From positions 1 through 64,000 of the forward strand of contig NZ_JOEM01000013.1 of NCBI RefSeq assembly GCF_000718135.1: a stretch of DNA of 64,000 nucleotides, given 5' to 3'. Shown here piece by piece: positions 7,949 to 16,284 of this stretch. Position 1 is the first letter of the stretch. Each line of letters starts with the position of its first letter. A program made the translations under genes and the position numbers. Origin of the DNA: Streptomyces cyaneofuscatus (GTDB lineage Bacteria; Actinomycetota; Actinomycetes; Streptomycetales; Streptomycetaceae). The notes under the pieces were generated by a model. That model had not been told where the DNA came from, searched no databases, and worked only from the letters and a program-made list of their open reading frames with translations.

Positions 7949-8168
7949 GATGGCCGGAGTGTAGGTTCACGGGCGCGATGGGGGCATCGGATTTTTCGAG
8001 CGAGGGTTGGGATGGGCGCAGGCAGTCGGACAGGCTGGATTCCTGCGCGGTGGTGTTCGCCAGTCGCGTGGATGGCGCTTCCCGTGCAGGCCGGCACCCG
8101 CTGCACCCTTGGCCTGATGTAGGCGTTTGACCGAGAGCGCGGCCCTCCGCGGATGCTGCCCCGCCGCG

Positions 8169-8189
8169 TGTGTGCAAAAATCGCACACA
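8169..8189. promoter_or_regulatory. Inverted-repeat operator overlapping the xre-immA start codon
   Basis: A perfect 7-bp inverted repeat, TGTGTGC (8169-8175) and GCACACA (8183-8189), has an AT-rich 7-nt spacer. Its last base is the A of the ATG at 8189, and no ribosome binding site is visible. This is consistent with autoregulation by the XRE domain and possibly with a leaderless transcript. Confidence 0.55.
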
Positions 8190-9292
8190 TGGAAGCAGTG
8201 CAGGGCTGGGATGAAGTGGGCGAGCGGATCGCTGAGGCACGCCTGGCTGCGGATATGAGCCAGGGCGGCCTGGCCTCCGAGGTGGGTCTCGATCGCACGG
8301 CCATAGTGCGCATCGAGGCCGGGGATCGCCGTGTCTCCGCTCTTGAACTTTCTCGTCTGGCCCAAGCGCTGGGTGTCCCTCTGGCGCACTTCCTCTCTCG
8401 TCCGCCGGCCCCTCTCGTATCCCGCCGAGCCGCACTGGAGGATGTGTCGGACGAGGCAACTCGTGCTAGCTACCGGCTTGATGCCTGGCTGGAGCAGCAC
8501 GCTCGCCATGCTCATTGGCTCATCACGGAGGGTTTTCTCACCCCTCCGCAGGTGGACCCTTCTGTGCAGCGGGCGGAAGGGCAGGTCGACCCGGTTGCCC
8601 TGGCCGTAGCAGCCCGTAGCGCCCTGGGTAGACCATCGGGCCCGCTCGGGCCGATGGCGGACGTCGTGGAGCAGTTGGGTCTCTTCCTGACAGTCGTGGA
8701 CGAGTCGGCCGAGGGAGCTTCACTTCTGCAGGACGGCTATGGCGTAGCTGTCATCAGTGGACAAGCACAGCCCGGAAGGCGGCGGTGGACGGCTGCTCAC
8801 GAGCTTGGCCATCACCTTCTGCAGGACGAATATCACAGCGATGCTGGTGTGGCGGCCGGCCGCGATGAGCGTGAACAACGGATTGACCGGTTTGTCGAGT
8901 GGTTCATGCTTCCCGCCCAGGACGTGGAGAGCGTTTGGCGGGACGTTACAGAGGCCACGGAAGTCAGGCCCGCCCTGCTCGCCATGGCGGCCGGCTACAG
9001 GGTTTCCTGGAGCGCAGTCGTCAATCGCGTGCGCAACCTGGAGCTGATCGACAGCGGTGAAGCCAGGCGGCAGAAGGCGAACTCGCCCACGCGCGGAGAT
9101 TTTCTCGCCGTACTCGGCGAACAGCCGGTCCCTGATCTTGAACCGGGTGCCACTGGTAAACTGTGGCGCAAGGCAGTGCTGAGCGCCTGGGAAACAGGCG
9201 CCATCACAGCTCCTCGGGCCATCGAACTCCTCTATAGCGCGCTCACGGTGGATGAACTGCCCACGCGTGCCCTGGAGGAGCCGCTGCCGTGA
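8189..9292 (+). CDS. XRE regulator fused to ImmA/IrrE-family metallopeptidase
   Basis: 367 residues. An N-terminal XRE HTH (GERIAEARLAADMSQGGLASEVGLDRTAIVRIEAG, about 11-45) is joined to an M78/ImmA peptidase with HELGH at 204-208 and the conserved FVEWFMLP helix near 235-242. By analogy with ImmR-ImmA it may repress its own promoter and cleave a protein (itself or a partner) on a signal. It overlaps the PIN gene by GTGA. Codon use is noticeably less GC-biased than in the flanking genes, suggesting transfer. Confidence 0.85.
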   Translation: MEAVQGWDEVGERIAEARLAADMSQGGLASEVGLDRTAIVRIEAGDRRVSALELSRLAQALGVPLAHFLSRPPAPLVSRRAALEDVSDEATRASYRLDAWLEQHARHAHWLITEGFLTPPQVDPSVQRAEGQVDPVALAVAARSALGRPSGPLGPMADVVEQLGLFLTVVDESAEGASLLQDGYGVAVISGQAQPGRRRWTAAHELGHHLLQDEYHSDAGVAAGRDEREQRIDRFVEWFMLPAQDVESVWRDVTEATEVRPALLAMAAGYRVSWSAVVNRVRNLELIDSGEARRQKANSPTRGDFLAVLGEQPVPDLEPGATGKLWRKAVLSAWETGAITAPRAIELLYSALTVDELPTRALEEPLP

Positions 9293-9846
9293 GCACCGCC
9301 TCTACCGCCGGAAACCTGCCTGCCCTCTTACTTGCCTGGGATACATCTCCTCTCTTTCACGCAATTAAGGCGGGGAAACTCGATGTTCTCGGTGATATTG
9401 CCCAGACCTGGCAAGGTGTGAGTCGGCGGAACGTAACCACTCAGACCGTGGTGGATGAGCTCGGTACGTACGGGCTGAGTCTGGCAAGTGCTGATTGGCT
9501 GGAGATCGTGCATGTCGACCACCTGAATGAGCTCACGGCACTCGTGAAGTGGATGGATCTGGTTTCGGGCAGCAAGTCGAACCAGGGCGAAGCTACTGTC
9601 CTTGCCTGGGCCGAGGTCAACGGCGCGATCGCTGTGATCGATGACGGAGACGCTCGCAGGATCGCCCGCAGAAACTCCCTTCCCGTCTGGGGATCCCTGC
9701 GCGTCATAGCGACTGCTGTCAGCGAGGGGAACGCAACGGAATACGTAGCAGGTACCCTGGTCGACGCATTGATCGATACGGATGCACGATATCCTTGCGC
9801 TCGCGGTCAATTCGTAAGCTGGGCTAAGCAGAACGGTTTGCTCTAG
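9289..9846 (+). CDS. PIN-like nuclease (toxin candidate) coupled to XRE-ImmA
   Basis: 185 residues. The PIN acidic residues are visible: D18 in AWDTSPLFHAIKAGKLDVL, E101 in NQGEATVLAWA, and D118/D119/D121 in VIDDGDARRIARR, a DUF3368/COG2405-like arrangement. Such proteins are metal-dependent RNases. The start GTG 9289 overlaps the TGA of xre-immA, so the two are translationally coupled. Leu14 is a TTA codon (9328-9330), making translation dependent on the bldA tRNA. Base composition is below the window average. Confidence 0.75.
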   Translation: MSTASTAGNLPALLLAWDTSPLFHAIKAGKLDVLGDIAQTWQGVSRRNVTTQTVVDELGTYGLSLASADWLEIVHVDHLNELTALVKWMDLVSGSKSNQGEATVLAWAEVNGAIAVIDDGDARRIARRNSLPVWGSLRVIATAVSEGNATEYVAGTLVDALIDTDARYPCARGQFVSWAKQNGLL

Positions 9847-9929
9847 AGGTCATGCGGAATTGATTGGGGCTTTTCCGGCGGGTGTGCCGGTAGGCGCCGT
9901 CGCGGCCTCAGGGCGGCGGACCGTCCACC

Positions 9930-10163
9930 TCAGGCCAACCGCGAGGACCCACCCCGGTAGTTTCGCTTGTCGAGGAGGAGGTCCATGTCGAGAGCGCCGT
10001 CACGGGCCAGGTCTTGCAGCTCGTGAAGGGCTCGGAGTCGTCGATTGCGGTCGACGATCTCGCGCAGCGCGGTGTTGATCGTGTCGCGTTTCGTCGTGGT
10101 GCCGAGCTCCTTCGCAGCGGCCTCCAGCGCTTCGTCGTCTGGGTCGATGACCGTACGGCTCAT
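9930..10163 (-). CDS. VapB-family antitoxin without an adjacent toxin
   Basis: 77 residues. The N-terminal ribbon-helix-helix-like segment (MSRTVIDPDDEALEAAAKELGTTTKRDTINTALREIV) is typical of the actinobacterial VapB family. A strong GGAGGGAAGC precedes ATG 10163. The C-terminal toxin-binding tail (LDMDLLLDKRNYRGGS) is present, but only about 80 bases separate its stop from the convergent PIN gene, and no vapC follows on its strand. Confidence 0.75.
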   Translation of the reverse strand: MSRTVIDPDDEALEAAAKELGTTTKRDTINTALREIVDRNRRLRALHELQDLARDGALDMDLLLDKRNYRGGSSRLA

Positions 10164-10249
10164 GCTTCCCTCCGCGAATCGACCAGCGCCGTCCGATGGC
10201 GACTCGGCCGGTCCGCCAGGGCCGGAGGCGGACTGATCTCCACCCTGCA

Positions 10250-10552
10250 TCATTCCCCCGGCCGGGGCTTGCGGTGCCTCCCGCGCCCCGCCCGCAAGGG
10301 CTGAGGTCGCGGGGCGGTCACCGTCGGCGGTTCCTCGTCGCGCGGGCGCAGGAGGCGTCGGGTCTCGGCCAGGTTGGCCGCTGTCCCGTACGGCTCCCAG
10401 GTGTAGCCGTTCCAGCGTTGGATGGCGCGGGGTGCGTCCGGGTTGAGGTGGGAGGCGCTCGGGCCCTCGCCGGGCACGAGCGGCACGGCTCGGAGGCGGC
10501 CGATCTTCGCGTCGCGGCGCTTCGCCCAGTCCGACAGAGATTCGTCGTCCAT
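10250..10552 (-). CDS. Small hypothetical protein (DUF6087-like)
   Basis: 100 residues, soluble and Arg/Pro-rich at the end. The pattern LSDWAKRRDAKIGRLRAVPLVPGEG then NPDAPRAIQRWNGYTWEPYGTAANLAETRRLL resembles a Streptomyces family I recall as DUF6087 (unverified); its function is unknown. GAGGAAAGC precedes ATG 10552. It lies 87 bases upstream of the vapB-like gene on the same strand and may share its transcript. Confidence 0.65.
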   Translation of the reverse strand: MDDESLSDWAKRRDAKIGRLRAVPLVPGEGPSASHLNPDAPRAIQRWNGYTWEPYGTAANLAETRRLLRPRDEEPPTVTAPRPQPLRAGRGRHRKPRPGE

Positions 10553-10795
10553 CGTGCTGCTTTCCTCGTTCCGGCGGCTCCTGGCCCAGCAGCGTAATGT
10601 CCCGCTGTCAGTGATCGGGGGTTTTTGGCCATGCGGGGAACCGGGGGTTCCGCTGGGCTCCGGGAAGGGGTGGCTGCGGCACGCTTCGGTGTGCCAGGAA
10701 TCGTCCTACCCTCGGTCCGCGCTTTGGGTGATGCTGGTCGGCGCAGTGGCCGACGCCCTGATGGCGACCATTCCTCAGAGAAAGAGCCTCCGTAC

Positions 10796-11113
10796 ATGTT
10801 CATGTGCCGCAGGAACCCGCCCGGGAACCCGCCGATGGACCCGTCAGGTGCCATCGTCCGTTCTGTCGCCCTGCGCATGATCCGGCGGCTGGCTGACCAG
10901 CCGGAGCTGGTCAGGCCTCTGTCGTCGGTCGTGGAAATGGTGGACCACGACGAGGCCGATCTGGCCCTGGACGACATCGGGATGGTGATCAAGTTCTCCC
11001 GGTTCCCCGTCCTCCGCTCGGAGTACGAGGACCTCCGCCGCGCCGCCCAGCAGCTCGACTCCCTCGACTCGCTCACCGACACGGGGGTGGAGCAGCTCGT
11101 CGTCGAGGGGTAG
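10796..11113 (+). CDS. Small acidic hypothetical protein
   Basis: 105 residues from ATG 10796 (a shorter start at 10835 is possible). It is helical and acidic, with EMVDHDEADLALDDIGMVI followed by a LRSEYEDLRRAAQQLDSL helix. This layout is reminiscent of small immunity-type proteins, but I cannot place it in a family. The upstream part of the open frame (from 10625) lacks a credible start and has Arg/Gly-rich composition, so it was left out. Confidence 0.5.
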   Translation: MFMCRRNPPGNPPMDPSGAIVRSVALRMIRRLADQPELVRPLSSVVEMVDHDEADLALDDIGMVIKFSRFPVLRSEYEDLRRAAQQLDSLDSLTDTGVEQLVVEG

Positions 11114-11164
11114 GTGATGTGGCGACGGGGAGGCGGCTTCGGGGCAGTTCTCGCGCTGCTCGCC

Positions 11165-12271
11165 TCACTCGAAGAACTTCAGGCTCCACCCCGTGTCGGT
11201 GTTCGGACCCGGGACGTTGGCCCGTGAGTACGTCGTGTTGCCCCACCACGCGAACGTGCCCGTGTACCAGTGGCGGTTCGCCCATGTGTACGGGGTGCCC
11301 TTCGGCACCGCGTGGAACATCGACGGGAACCTCGGGCCCGCCGGCGGGCTCGTGTTGATGTCCCCGTGCAGCAGCACGAACGTGTGGTGGCCTGGGCCGT
11401 TCACGTACAGCGTCGGGTCCCAACCTGCCATCATCGTCGACCGGTTGGAGCCGAACAGGCAGCCGTTCGACTTGTACCAGTCCCATACGTGCGTGGGGTC
11501 GCCGCCCGCCCGCAGGCGCAGGTCCGCCAGGCAGTACTGCTCGCTCCAGCTGCCGTTGGCGGAGTACACGATGTGCAGCTGGCCGTTCGGGTCCTTGATG
11601 GCTTCGGGGCTCTCGTTGATGAACGGGTTGCCCACCACCCGCTCCCAGCTCTCGCGCGGCTGGGAGATGACGTACCGCGCGCCGGTGGGCTGCGTCGGGC
11701 TGCTCATGCGGGCGATGTAGAGGTTCTGCTCCACGTTCGTGTCGCCCGCCCAGCCGGACCAGATGAACCAGCGCTGGCCGTTGAAGGTGAACAGCGTTCC
11801 GTCGATCGCCCATTTGTTGTCCGGGAGGGCGAGTTGTGTCTCGGCCCCGTAGCCGCTGTCGGAGGTGGCGGAGCTGATCACGAACATGCGATGCGCCGGG
11901 CCGACGCCGGCCGTGAAGTAGATGTAGTACCGGCCGCCGTCCATCACGATCTCCGGCGCCCAGACCTCGCCCCGGCCACGGGTGTCCGACCAGACCTGGC
12001 GGGCGGGGGCCGTGGCGAGGCCGTCCGTCGACGAGGCCTGGCGTACGGCGATGCCTCCGCCGGTCGACTGGACGGCGACGTACGTGCTGCCCACCCGCAG
12101 AACGCTGGGGTCGGCCGCCCGCAGGCTCGTCTGGCCTTGCGCTGCCGCCTCGCGCTCCGGCGGTGCGCCCGCGCCTTGCGCGGTGCCGGGGGAGGACAGG
12201 AACAGCGTTGCGGTGAGGGCGCCGGCCAGTGCCAGGGCACCGAGGCCGGACGAGCGGCGGAACAGTCTCAT
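11165..12271 (-). CDS. Secreted glycoside hydrolase family 43 protein
   Basis: 368 residues. A signal peptide (RRSSGLGALALAGALTATLFL) ends near 32. The five-bladed GH43 features are visible: general base D54 in RAADPSVLRVG, VWAPEIVMDGGRYYIYFTA, the modulating Asp in WAIDGTLFTFNG, and the general acid Glu in FINESPEAIKDPNGQLHIVYSA. The family acts on arabinan, xylan or galactan; the exact bond is not predictable here. A LacI-type palindrome lies about 130 bases upstream, next to the uronate-dehydrogenase-like gene, which fits plant-polysaccharide use. Confidence 0.85.
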   Translation of the reverse strand: MRLFRRSSGLGALALAGALTATLFLSSPGTAQGAGAPPEREAAAQGQTSLRAADPSVLRVGSTYVAVQSTGGGIAVRQASSTDGLATAPARQVWSDTRGRGEVWAPEIVMDGGRYYIYFTAGVGPAHRMFVISSATSDSGYGAETQLALPDNKWAIDGTLFTFNGQRWFIWSGWAGDTNVEQNLYIARMSSPTQPTGARYVISQPRESWERVVGNPFINESPEAIKDPNGQLHIVYSANGSWSEQYCLADLRLRAGGDPTHVWDWYKSNGCLFGSNRSTMMAGWDPTLYVNGPGHHTFVLLHGDINTSPPAGPRFPSMFHAVPKGTPYTWANRHWYTGTFAWWGNTTYSRANVPGPNTDTGWSLKFFE

Positions 12272-12398
12272 GGGCGGCTCGCTCCCGGGTGTGCCTCCGG
12301 CGGGTGATGCCCGGGTCGGGGTCGGGTGAGCGGGGAGGCTGTGGGGGTGGGTGACCCTGCCCGGTGCGCCCGTCCCGGTGGGGATTTATATCGATGGA

Positions 12399-12408
12399 AG
12401 AGCGCTCT
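12399..12408. promoter_or_regulatory. LacI-family-like operator palindrome
   Basis: AGAGCGCTCT is a perfect 10-bp palindrome with the central GCGC typical of LacI/CebR-type sugar-repressor sites in Streptomyces. It lies upstream of the GH43 gene and 67 bases below the uronate-dehydrogenase-like stop, so the GH43 gene is the likely target. Confidence 0.45.
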
Positions 12409-12474
12409 CGCAGCATCCCGTCGGGGCGTGGGGGTGTCAACGGGCCGCGCAGGGAGGAGTTCTGTGCCGCCGCC

Positions 12475-13284
12475 TCAGTGCGGCCAGATCGGCGGGGCCG
12501 TGACGAAGTGGCCGCCGAGTCGGGCGTGCGCCGGGTTCGCCGGGTCCAGTTCGCCCTGCTCGGCCACCAGCTTCGCCGCGTACGGCTCCGAGTCGTCCTG
12601 CGGGTCGTATCCGAGCGCGCGTGCCGTCGTCAGGTCCCACCACAGGCGGGTGTTGGCGGAGGAGCCGTAGACCACCGTGTGGCCGACCGCCTCGGCGGTC
12701 AGGGCCGCGTGGAAGAGGCGTGCCCCGTCGGCCGGGCTCATCCAGACCGACAGCATCCGTACGGAGGTGGGCTCCGGGAAGCAGCTCCCGATCCGTACCG
12801 AGACGGTCTCGACACCGTGCTTGTCCCAGTAGAGCTGCGCCAGGTCCTCGCCGAAGGACTTCGACAGGCCGTAGAAGGTGTCCGGGCGGCGCGGGGTGTC
12901 GACCGGGATCAGCGGGTCGCCGGGGCGCGGGAGCGGGGTGTAGCCGATCGCGTGGTTCGAGGATGCGGACACGATCCGGGCGACGCCCTCCTCGCGTGCG
13001 GCCTCGTAGAGGTGGTAGGTGCCCTCGATGTTCGCGCGCAGGATCTTGTCGAAGGTCGATTCCAGGGAGATGCCCGCCAGGTGGATCACCGCGTCCACCC
13101 CGCGTACCGCCTCGCGCAGTGCCTCACGATCCGCCAAGTCGGCGGTGAGCGCGTCCGGTTCGCCCTCGATGGGAGTCGCATCGAGGAGCCGGAGCTCGTA
13201 TCCGTACGCGGGCAGCAGGTCCCGCATCAGGGTGCCCACGCCGCCGGCGGCTCCGGTCAGCAGGATGGTGCGGGGAGCGGGCAT
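12475..13284 (-). CDS. NAD-dependent epimerase/dehydratase, uronate-dehydrogenase-like
   Basis: 269 residues, extended SDR fold. The NAD motif is ILLTGAAGGVGTLM (about 7-18), DAVIHLAG follows, and the catalytic Ser-x-Tyr-x3-Lys is seen as SASSNHA and FYGLSKSFGED. The segment YGSSANTRLWWD resembles the uronate-dehydrogenase subgroup (D-galacturonate or D-glucuronate to the aldarolactone), so pectin sugar catabolism is a reasonable guess. GAGGAG precedes ATG 13284; a start 48 bases upstream is less likely. Confidence 0.78.
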   Translation of the reverse strand: MPAPRTILLTGAAGGVGTLMRDLLPAYGYELRLLDATPIEGEPDALTADLADREALREAVRGVDAVIHLAGISLESTFDKILRANIEGTYHLYEAAREEGVARIVSASSNHAIGYTPLPRPGDPLIPVDTPRRPDTFYGLSKSFGEDLAQLYWDKHGVETVSVRIGSCFPEPTSVRMLSVWMSPADGARLFHAALTAEAVGHTVVYGSSANTRLWWDLTTARALGYDPQDDSEPYAAKLVAEQGELDPANPAHARLGGHFVTAPPIWPH

Positions 13285-13471
13285 CAGGGGATCTCCTCGG
13301 TGGGGCTCCGGCCGTCTCTGCTTCATCGACATGCTTCATCCGCATGGATGGAGTTCACATGCATGGGCAAGGTAGGGAGCCTCTGTGGTCGCGTCAACCC
13401 TGGCGGCGGGCCACTGCCGGCACCTGCTCGTGGGGCGTCCGGGCCCGTAGGCAGGGGCCGGACGACGTACG

Positions 13472-13512
13472 CCGAAGGGGCCCCACCACAGCGCGCGGTG
13501 AGGCCCCTTCGG
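13472..13512. terminator. Hairpin downstream of the LAxTG protein gene
   Basis: A perfect 11-bp stem (CCGAAGGGGCC, 13472-13482; complement 13502-13512) begins 20 bases past the stop of the leftward gene ending at 13532. It is a likely terminator for that gene. Confidence 0.75.
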
Positions 13513-13531
13513 TGTCACGTCCGTACGTTTC

Positions 13532-14857
13532 TCAGGCGTCGGCGCCCGTCTTGCGGCGGCGCACAAGGAATATCGCGCCGGCGCCGAGCGCCACGGCCGC
13601 GCCGCTCGCGAGGGCGAGCTGCGTGGTGGCGTCGGACGAGCCGGTCGCGGCGAGGGTGCTGCTGGTGGTGGTCGCCGGGACGCTCGAACCCGAGCCCTGC
13701 GGGGTGACCCCGTTGCCCGCGGCCGGGGCGGTGGTGCTGGTGCTGGGCTTGGGGGTCGGCTTGGCGGAGGGCTTGCCGGCCGCGGCCTTGATGTCGAACT
13801 CGTCGACGGCGGCGTCCTGCGTCAGGCCGCAGGAGCCGTCCTTGTTGAAGTAGTCACCCGCGATGAAGGTGAGGCCCTGACCGGCCGGGGTCTTGGCGTC
13901 GACGGTCAGGCGGAGCTTGATGTCCGCCTGCGCGCCATCCTTCAGTGCACCGATGGCGTCGATGTAGAGGTCGCCGTCGACCTTCTGCCACTTCGGGGAC
14001 TTGGCGGTCGACCACGTCAGCTTCAGGTACTTGGCGATGTCCTTGGCGCCGGTCTTGTCGGTCGCGTGGACGCTCGCGTACGTGAGGACCTTGTCCAGGT
14101 CCTTGCCGGTGCCGTTGGCCACCCGGACCGAGAAGGTGGTGGAGGTGCCGGCGGTGACCGAGGACGGGAGGCCCTTCACGACCGTGGTCAGGCCGGGCTC
14201 GTCGATGCACTCGCCCTCCTCGCCGTCACCGTCACCGTCGCCGTCGCCCTGGTTCTCCTCCTCCTTCTTCGCCCGCTCCAGGGCCGCCTCGGCGGCCGTG
14301 ACGGCGGCGAGCGCCTCCTTCGTGGCGTTCTGCGCCTTGGCGAGTGCCGTGAACGCGGCGACCTTCGCGTCGGTCGCGAGCTTGAGGGCCGCCTTGGCCT
14401 CGGCCTCGGTGGTCGTGGCCGTCGTCGCCGCCGTCGCGGCGGCCGTCTTGGCGTCGGCGAGAGTCTTCTCGGCGGTGGCCTTGTCGTCGTCCTCGCCAAG
14501 CTCGTCGAGCGCGGCCTGCGCTTCCGCGACCGCCTCGTCTGCGGTGTTCTTCGCGGCGGCGGCGTCGTCCGCGGCCTTCCGGGCGGCCTTGGCCGCCACG
14601 GTGAGGGGCGCGGTGTCGGATACCGCCGCCTCCACGGCGTCGTACGCGACCCTCTCGGCCGCGACAGCCGCGTCGTACGCCTTCTCCGCCTCGGCCAGCG
14701 CCTTTTCGAGCTCCTTGACGGTCGGCTTGGCCGGCGTCTGTGCGGCGGGCCTGGTGTCGGGCTTGGTGTCGGCGAACGCGGGGGTGACGGAGAGCGCGAC
14801 GGCAGGCGTCGTCACGGCGACGGCGACAGCCGTGGCGAGAATGCGGCGAATCTTCAC
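13532..14857 (-). CDS. Coiled-coil surface protein with LAxTG sortase signal
   Basis: 441 residues from GTG 14857, preceded by AAGGG. In order: signal peptide (ILATAVAVAVTTPAVALSVTPAFA); an Ala/Lys/Glu-rich coiled coil of about 170 residues; an acidic GDGDGDGDG linker; a beta-sandwich domain with Cys in GECIDEPG and GSCGLTQD; a Ser/Thr/Pro stalk; then LAATGSS, a hydrophobic helix and RRRKTG. LAxTG is the class E sortase motif of streptomycetes, so the protein is probably covalently attached to peptidoglycan. The partner or ligand is unknown. Confidence 0.85.
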   Translation of the reverse strand: MKIRRILATAVAVAVTTPAVALSVTPAFADTKPDTRPAAQTPAKPTVKELEKALAEAEKAYDAAVAAERVAYDAVEAAVSDTAPLTVAAKAARKAADDAAAAKNTADEAVAEAQAALDELGEDDDKATAEKTLADAKTAAATAATTATTTEAEAKAALKLATDAKVAAFTALAKAQNATKEALAAVTAAEAALERAKKEEENQGDGDGDGDGEEGECIDEPGLTTVVKGLPSSVTAGTSTTFSVRVANGTGKDLDKVLTYASVHATDKTGAKDIAKYLKLTWSTAKSPKWQKVDGDLYIDAIGALKDGAQADIKLRLTVDAKTPAGQGLTFIAGDYFNKDGSCGLTQDAAVDEFDIKAAAGKPSAKPTPKPSTSTTAPAAGNGVTPQGSGSSVPATTTSSTLAATGSSDATTQLALASGAAVALGAGAIFLVRRRKTGADA

Positions 14858-15220
14858 TTGAGCCCTTTTTTGGTCCGGCACACAGAATGGGAGCGGCCGT
14901 CGCGGCGGAAGCGATCACGCGGGTGGCCTGTGGTGATGGTAGGGCGGACCTATGAACGTACGGGGGGAATTTCCCGGTTGCTGCGGGCCGAAGGGTGTTC
15001 TCGCCGGCAGACAGAGAGAGCGAAAAGGGGCAGTTGCTCTCCAGGGCTGTGCTTTTCCTGTGATCAACGCCATGGAAAGGGGGCGGGAGGCGATCGGTGG
15101 CGGTGGTGCTTCCGCATTTTCCGTCCATTCAAGCGGAGTCCCGCATTCATATCTTCATGGGCCCGTGGGGCCGTGGGTCCGTGCGCCAGGGGTGCCCATG
15201 CCCTTCCCCCCGCCCCTTGT
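14858..15220. other. Divergent intergenic region
   Basis: These 363 bases separate the LAxTG gene from the LLM oxidoreductase gene. The part before 15160 is comparatively AT-richer near 15140-15160 and probably holds both promoters. I see no gene, RNA or repeat in it. The rightward open frame that crosses it has Arg/Gly-rich composition and is not credible. Confidence 0.5.
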
Positions 15221-15235
15221 CTGATGGTCCGTCAG
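15221..15235. promoter_or_regulatory. TetR-type operator, copy 1
   Basis: CTGATGGTCCGTCAG is an imperfect palindrome (CTGAYG-N3-CGTCAG) 67 bases upstream of the LLM gene. Two perfect copies of the same 15-mer layout occur at 17080 and 17142. Confidence 0.6.
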
Positions 15236-15301
15236 GTACGACGATGGCGGCCGTCACCCGGAGCGGGCAACGTCCCGGGGGCGAACGGGAAGGAGGCCGC
15301 C

Positions 15302-16273
15302 GTGCCGATACCGCCGCCGTCGCTACCGCCGCTGCCGTCAGCCGACGGGCCGCTGACGTACGGGATGCAGCTCCCGGTCCAGTCGCAGAGCGCCATCTAC
15401 GCCGAGCCCTGGGAGGCGGCGGCGACCCCCGCCGACCTCGTCCGCATCGCCCGGGCCGCCGACCGCGGCGGCTTCGCCTACATCGCGAGCTGCGACCACA
15501 TCGCCATCCCGCGCCGGCTCGCGGAGGGGATGAGCACGGTCTGGTACGACCCCGTCGCCACGCTCGCGTTCCTCGCCGGGGTCACCGAGCGTGTGCTCCT
15601 GATGAGCCATGTCGCCGTCGTCGGGCTGCGCCACCCGCTCGTCACCGCCAAGCAGTACGCCACCCTCGACCACCTCAGCGGCGGCCGGCTGATTCTCGGC
15701 GTCGGCGCCGGGCACGTACGGGAGGAATTCGAGGCGGTCGGGGCGGACTTCGACGGGCGCGGGGGTGTGCTGGACGAGTCGATCGACGCGTTGCGGGCCG
15801 CGCTCGGGCCCGACGAGTACCCGGAGTTCGCGGGGGCGCGGTACTCCTTCGGCGGCCTCGGGCAACTGCCGCGCCCCGCACGGGAGAAGGTACCGATCTG
15901 GGTGGGCGGCTCCTCGCCCGCCGCCGTGCGCCGGGCGGCCGTACGGGGGGACGGCTGGCTCCCGCAGGGCGATGCCCGCGACCGGCTGCCCGCGCAGATC
16001 GCCCGGGTGCACGCCCTGCGGGCGGAGGCGGGGGTGGGGGAGCCGATCGTGATCGGTGCGATCACCGAACCGCTGTACGTGGGTGAGCCCGGGTGGTCCG
16101 TGGGGCGGCGGACCCTCGCCGGGAAGCCCGGAGCGCTCGCGGAGTCGCTGCGGGAGTACGCGGCGATCGGTGTGCACCAGATCCAGGTGCGGTTCCGGAG
16201 CCGGAGCGTGGACGAACTGACCGATCAGATGGCGGCGTTCGGTGCGGACGTGGCCCCCCACCTCGGTACGTGA
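15302..16273 (+). CDS. LLM-class F420-dependent oxidoreductase
   Basis: 323 residues, luciferase-like TIM barrel. Typical pieces are LVRIARAADRGGFAYIASCDH near 45-65, LDHLSGGRLILGVGAGHVREEF near 125-145, and PIWVGGSSPAAVRRAAVRGDGWLP near 200. These match TIGR03619-type F420 enzymes. GTG 15302 is chosen because GGAAGGAGG lies directly upstream. The SDR gene follows by 11 bases, and an upstream operator suggests control by a TetR-family repressor. The substrate is unknown. Confidence 0.85.
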   Translation: MPIPPPSLPPLPSADGPLTYGMQLPVQSQSAIYAEPWEAAATPADLVRIARAADRGGFAYIASCDHIAIPRRLAEGMSTVWYDPVATLAFLAGVTERVLLMSHVAVVGLRHPLVTAKQYATLDHLSGGRLILGVGAGHVREEFEAVGADFDGRGGVLDESIDALRAALGPDEYPEFAGARYSFGGLGQLPRPAREKVPIWVGGSSPAAVRRAAVRGDGWLPQGDARDRLPAQIARVHALRAEAGVGEPIVIGAITEPLYVGEPGWSVGRRTLAGKPGALAESLREYAAIGVHQIQVRFRSRSVDELTDQMAAFGADVAPHLGT

Positions 16274-16284
16274 AGGAGACGGAC

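Noticed and set aside
14066..15301. A long N-terminal extension of the LLM oxidoreductase at 15302
   Set aside because: It runs antisense through the LAxTG gene with low-complexity sequence; the GTG at 15302 has an excellent ribosome binding site.
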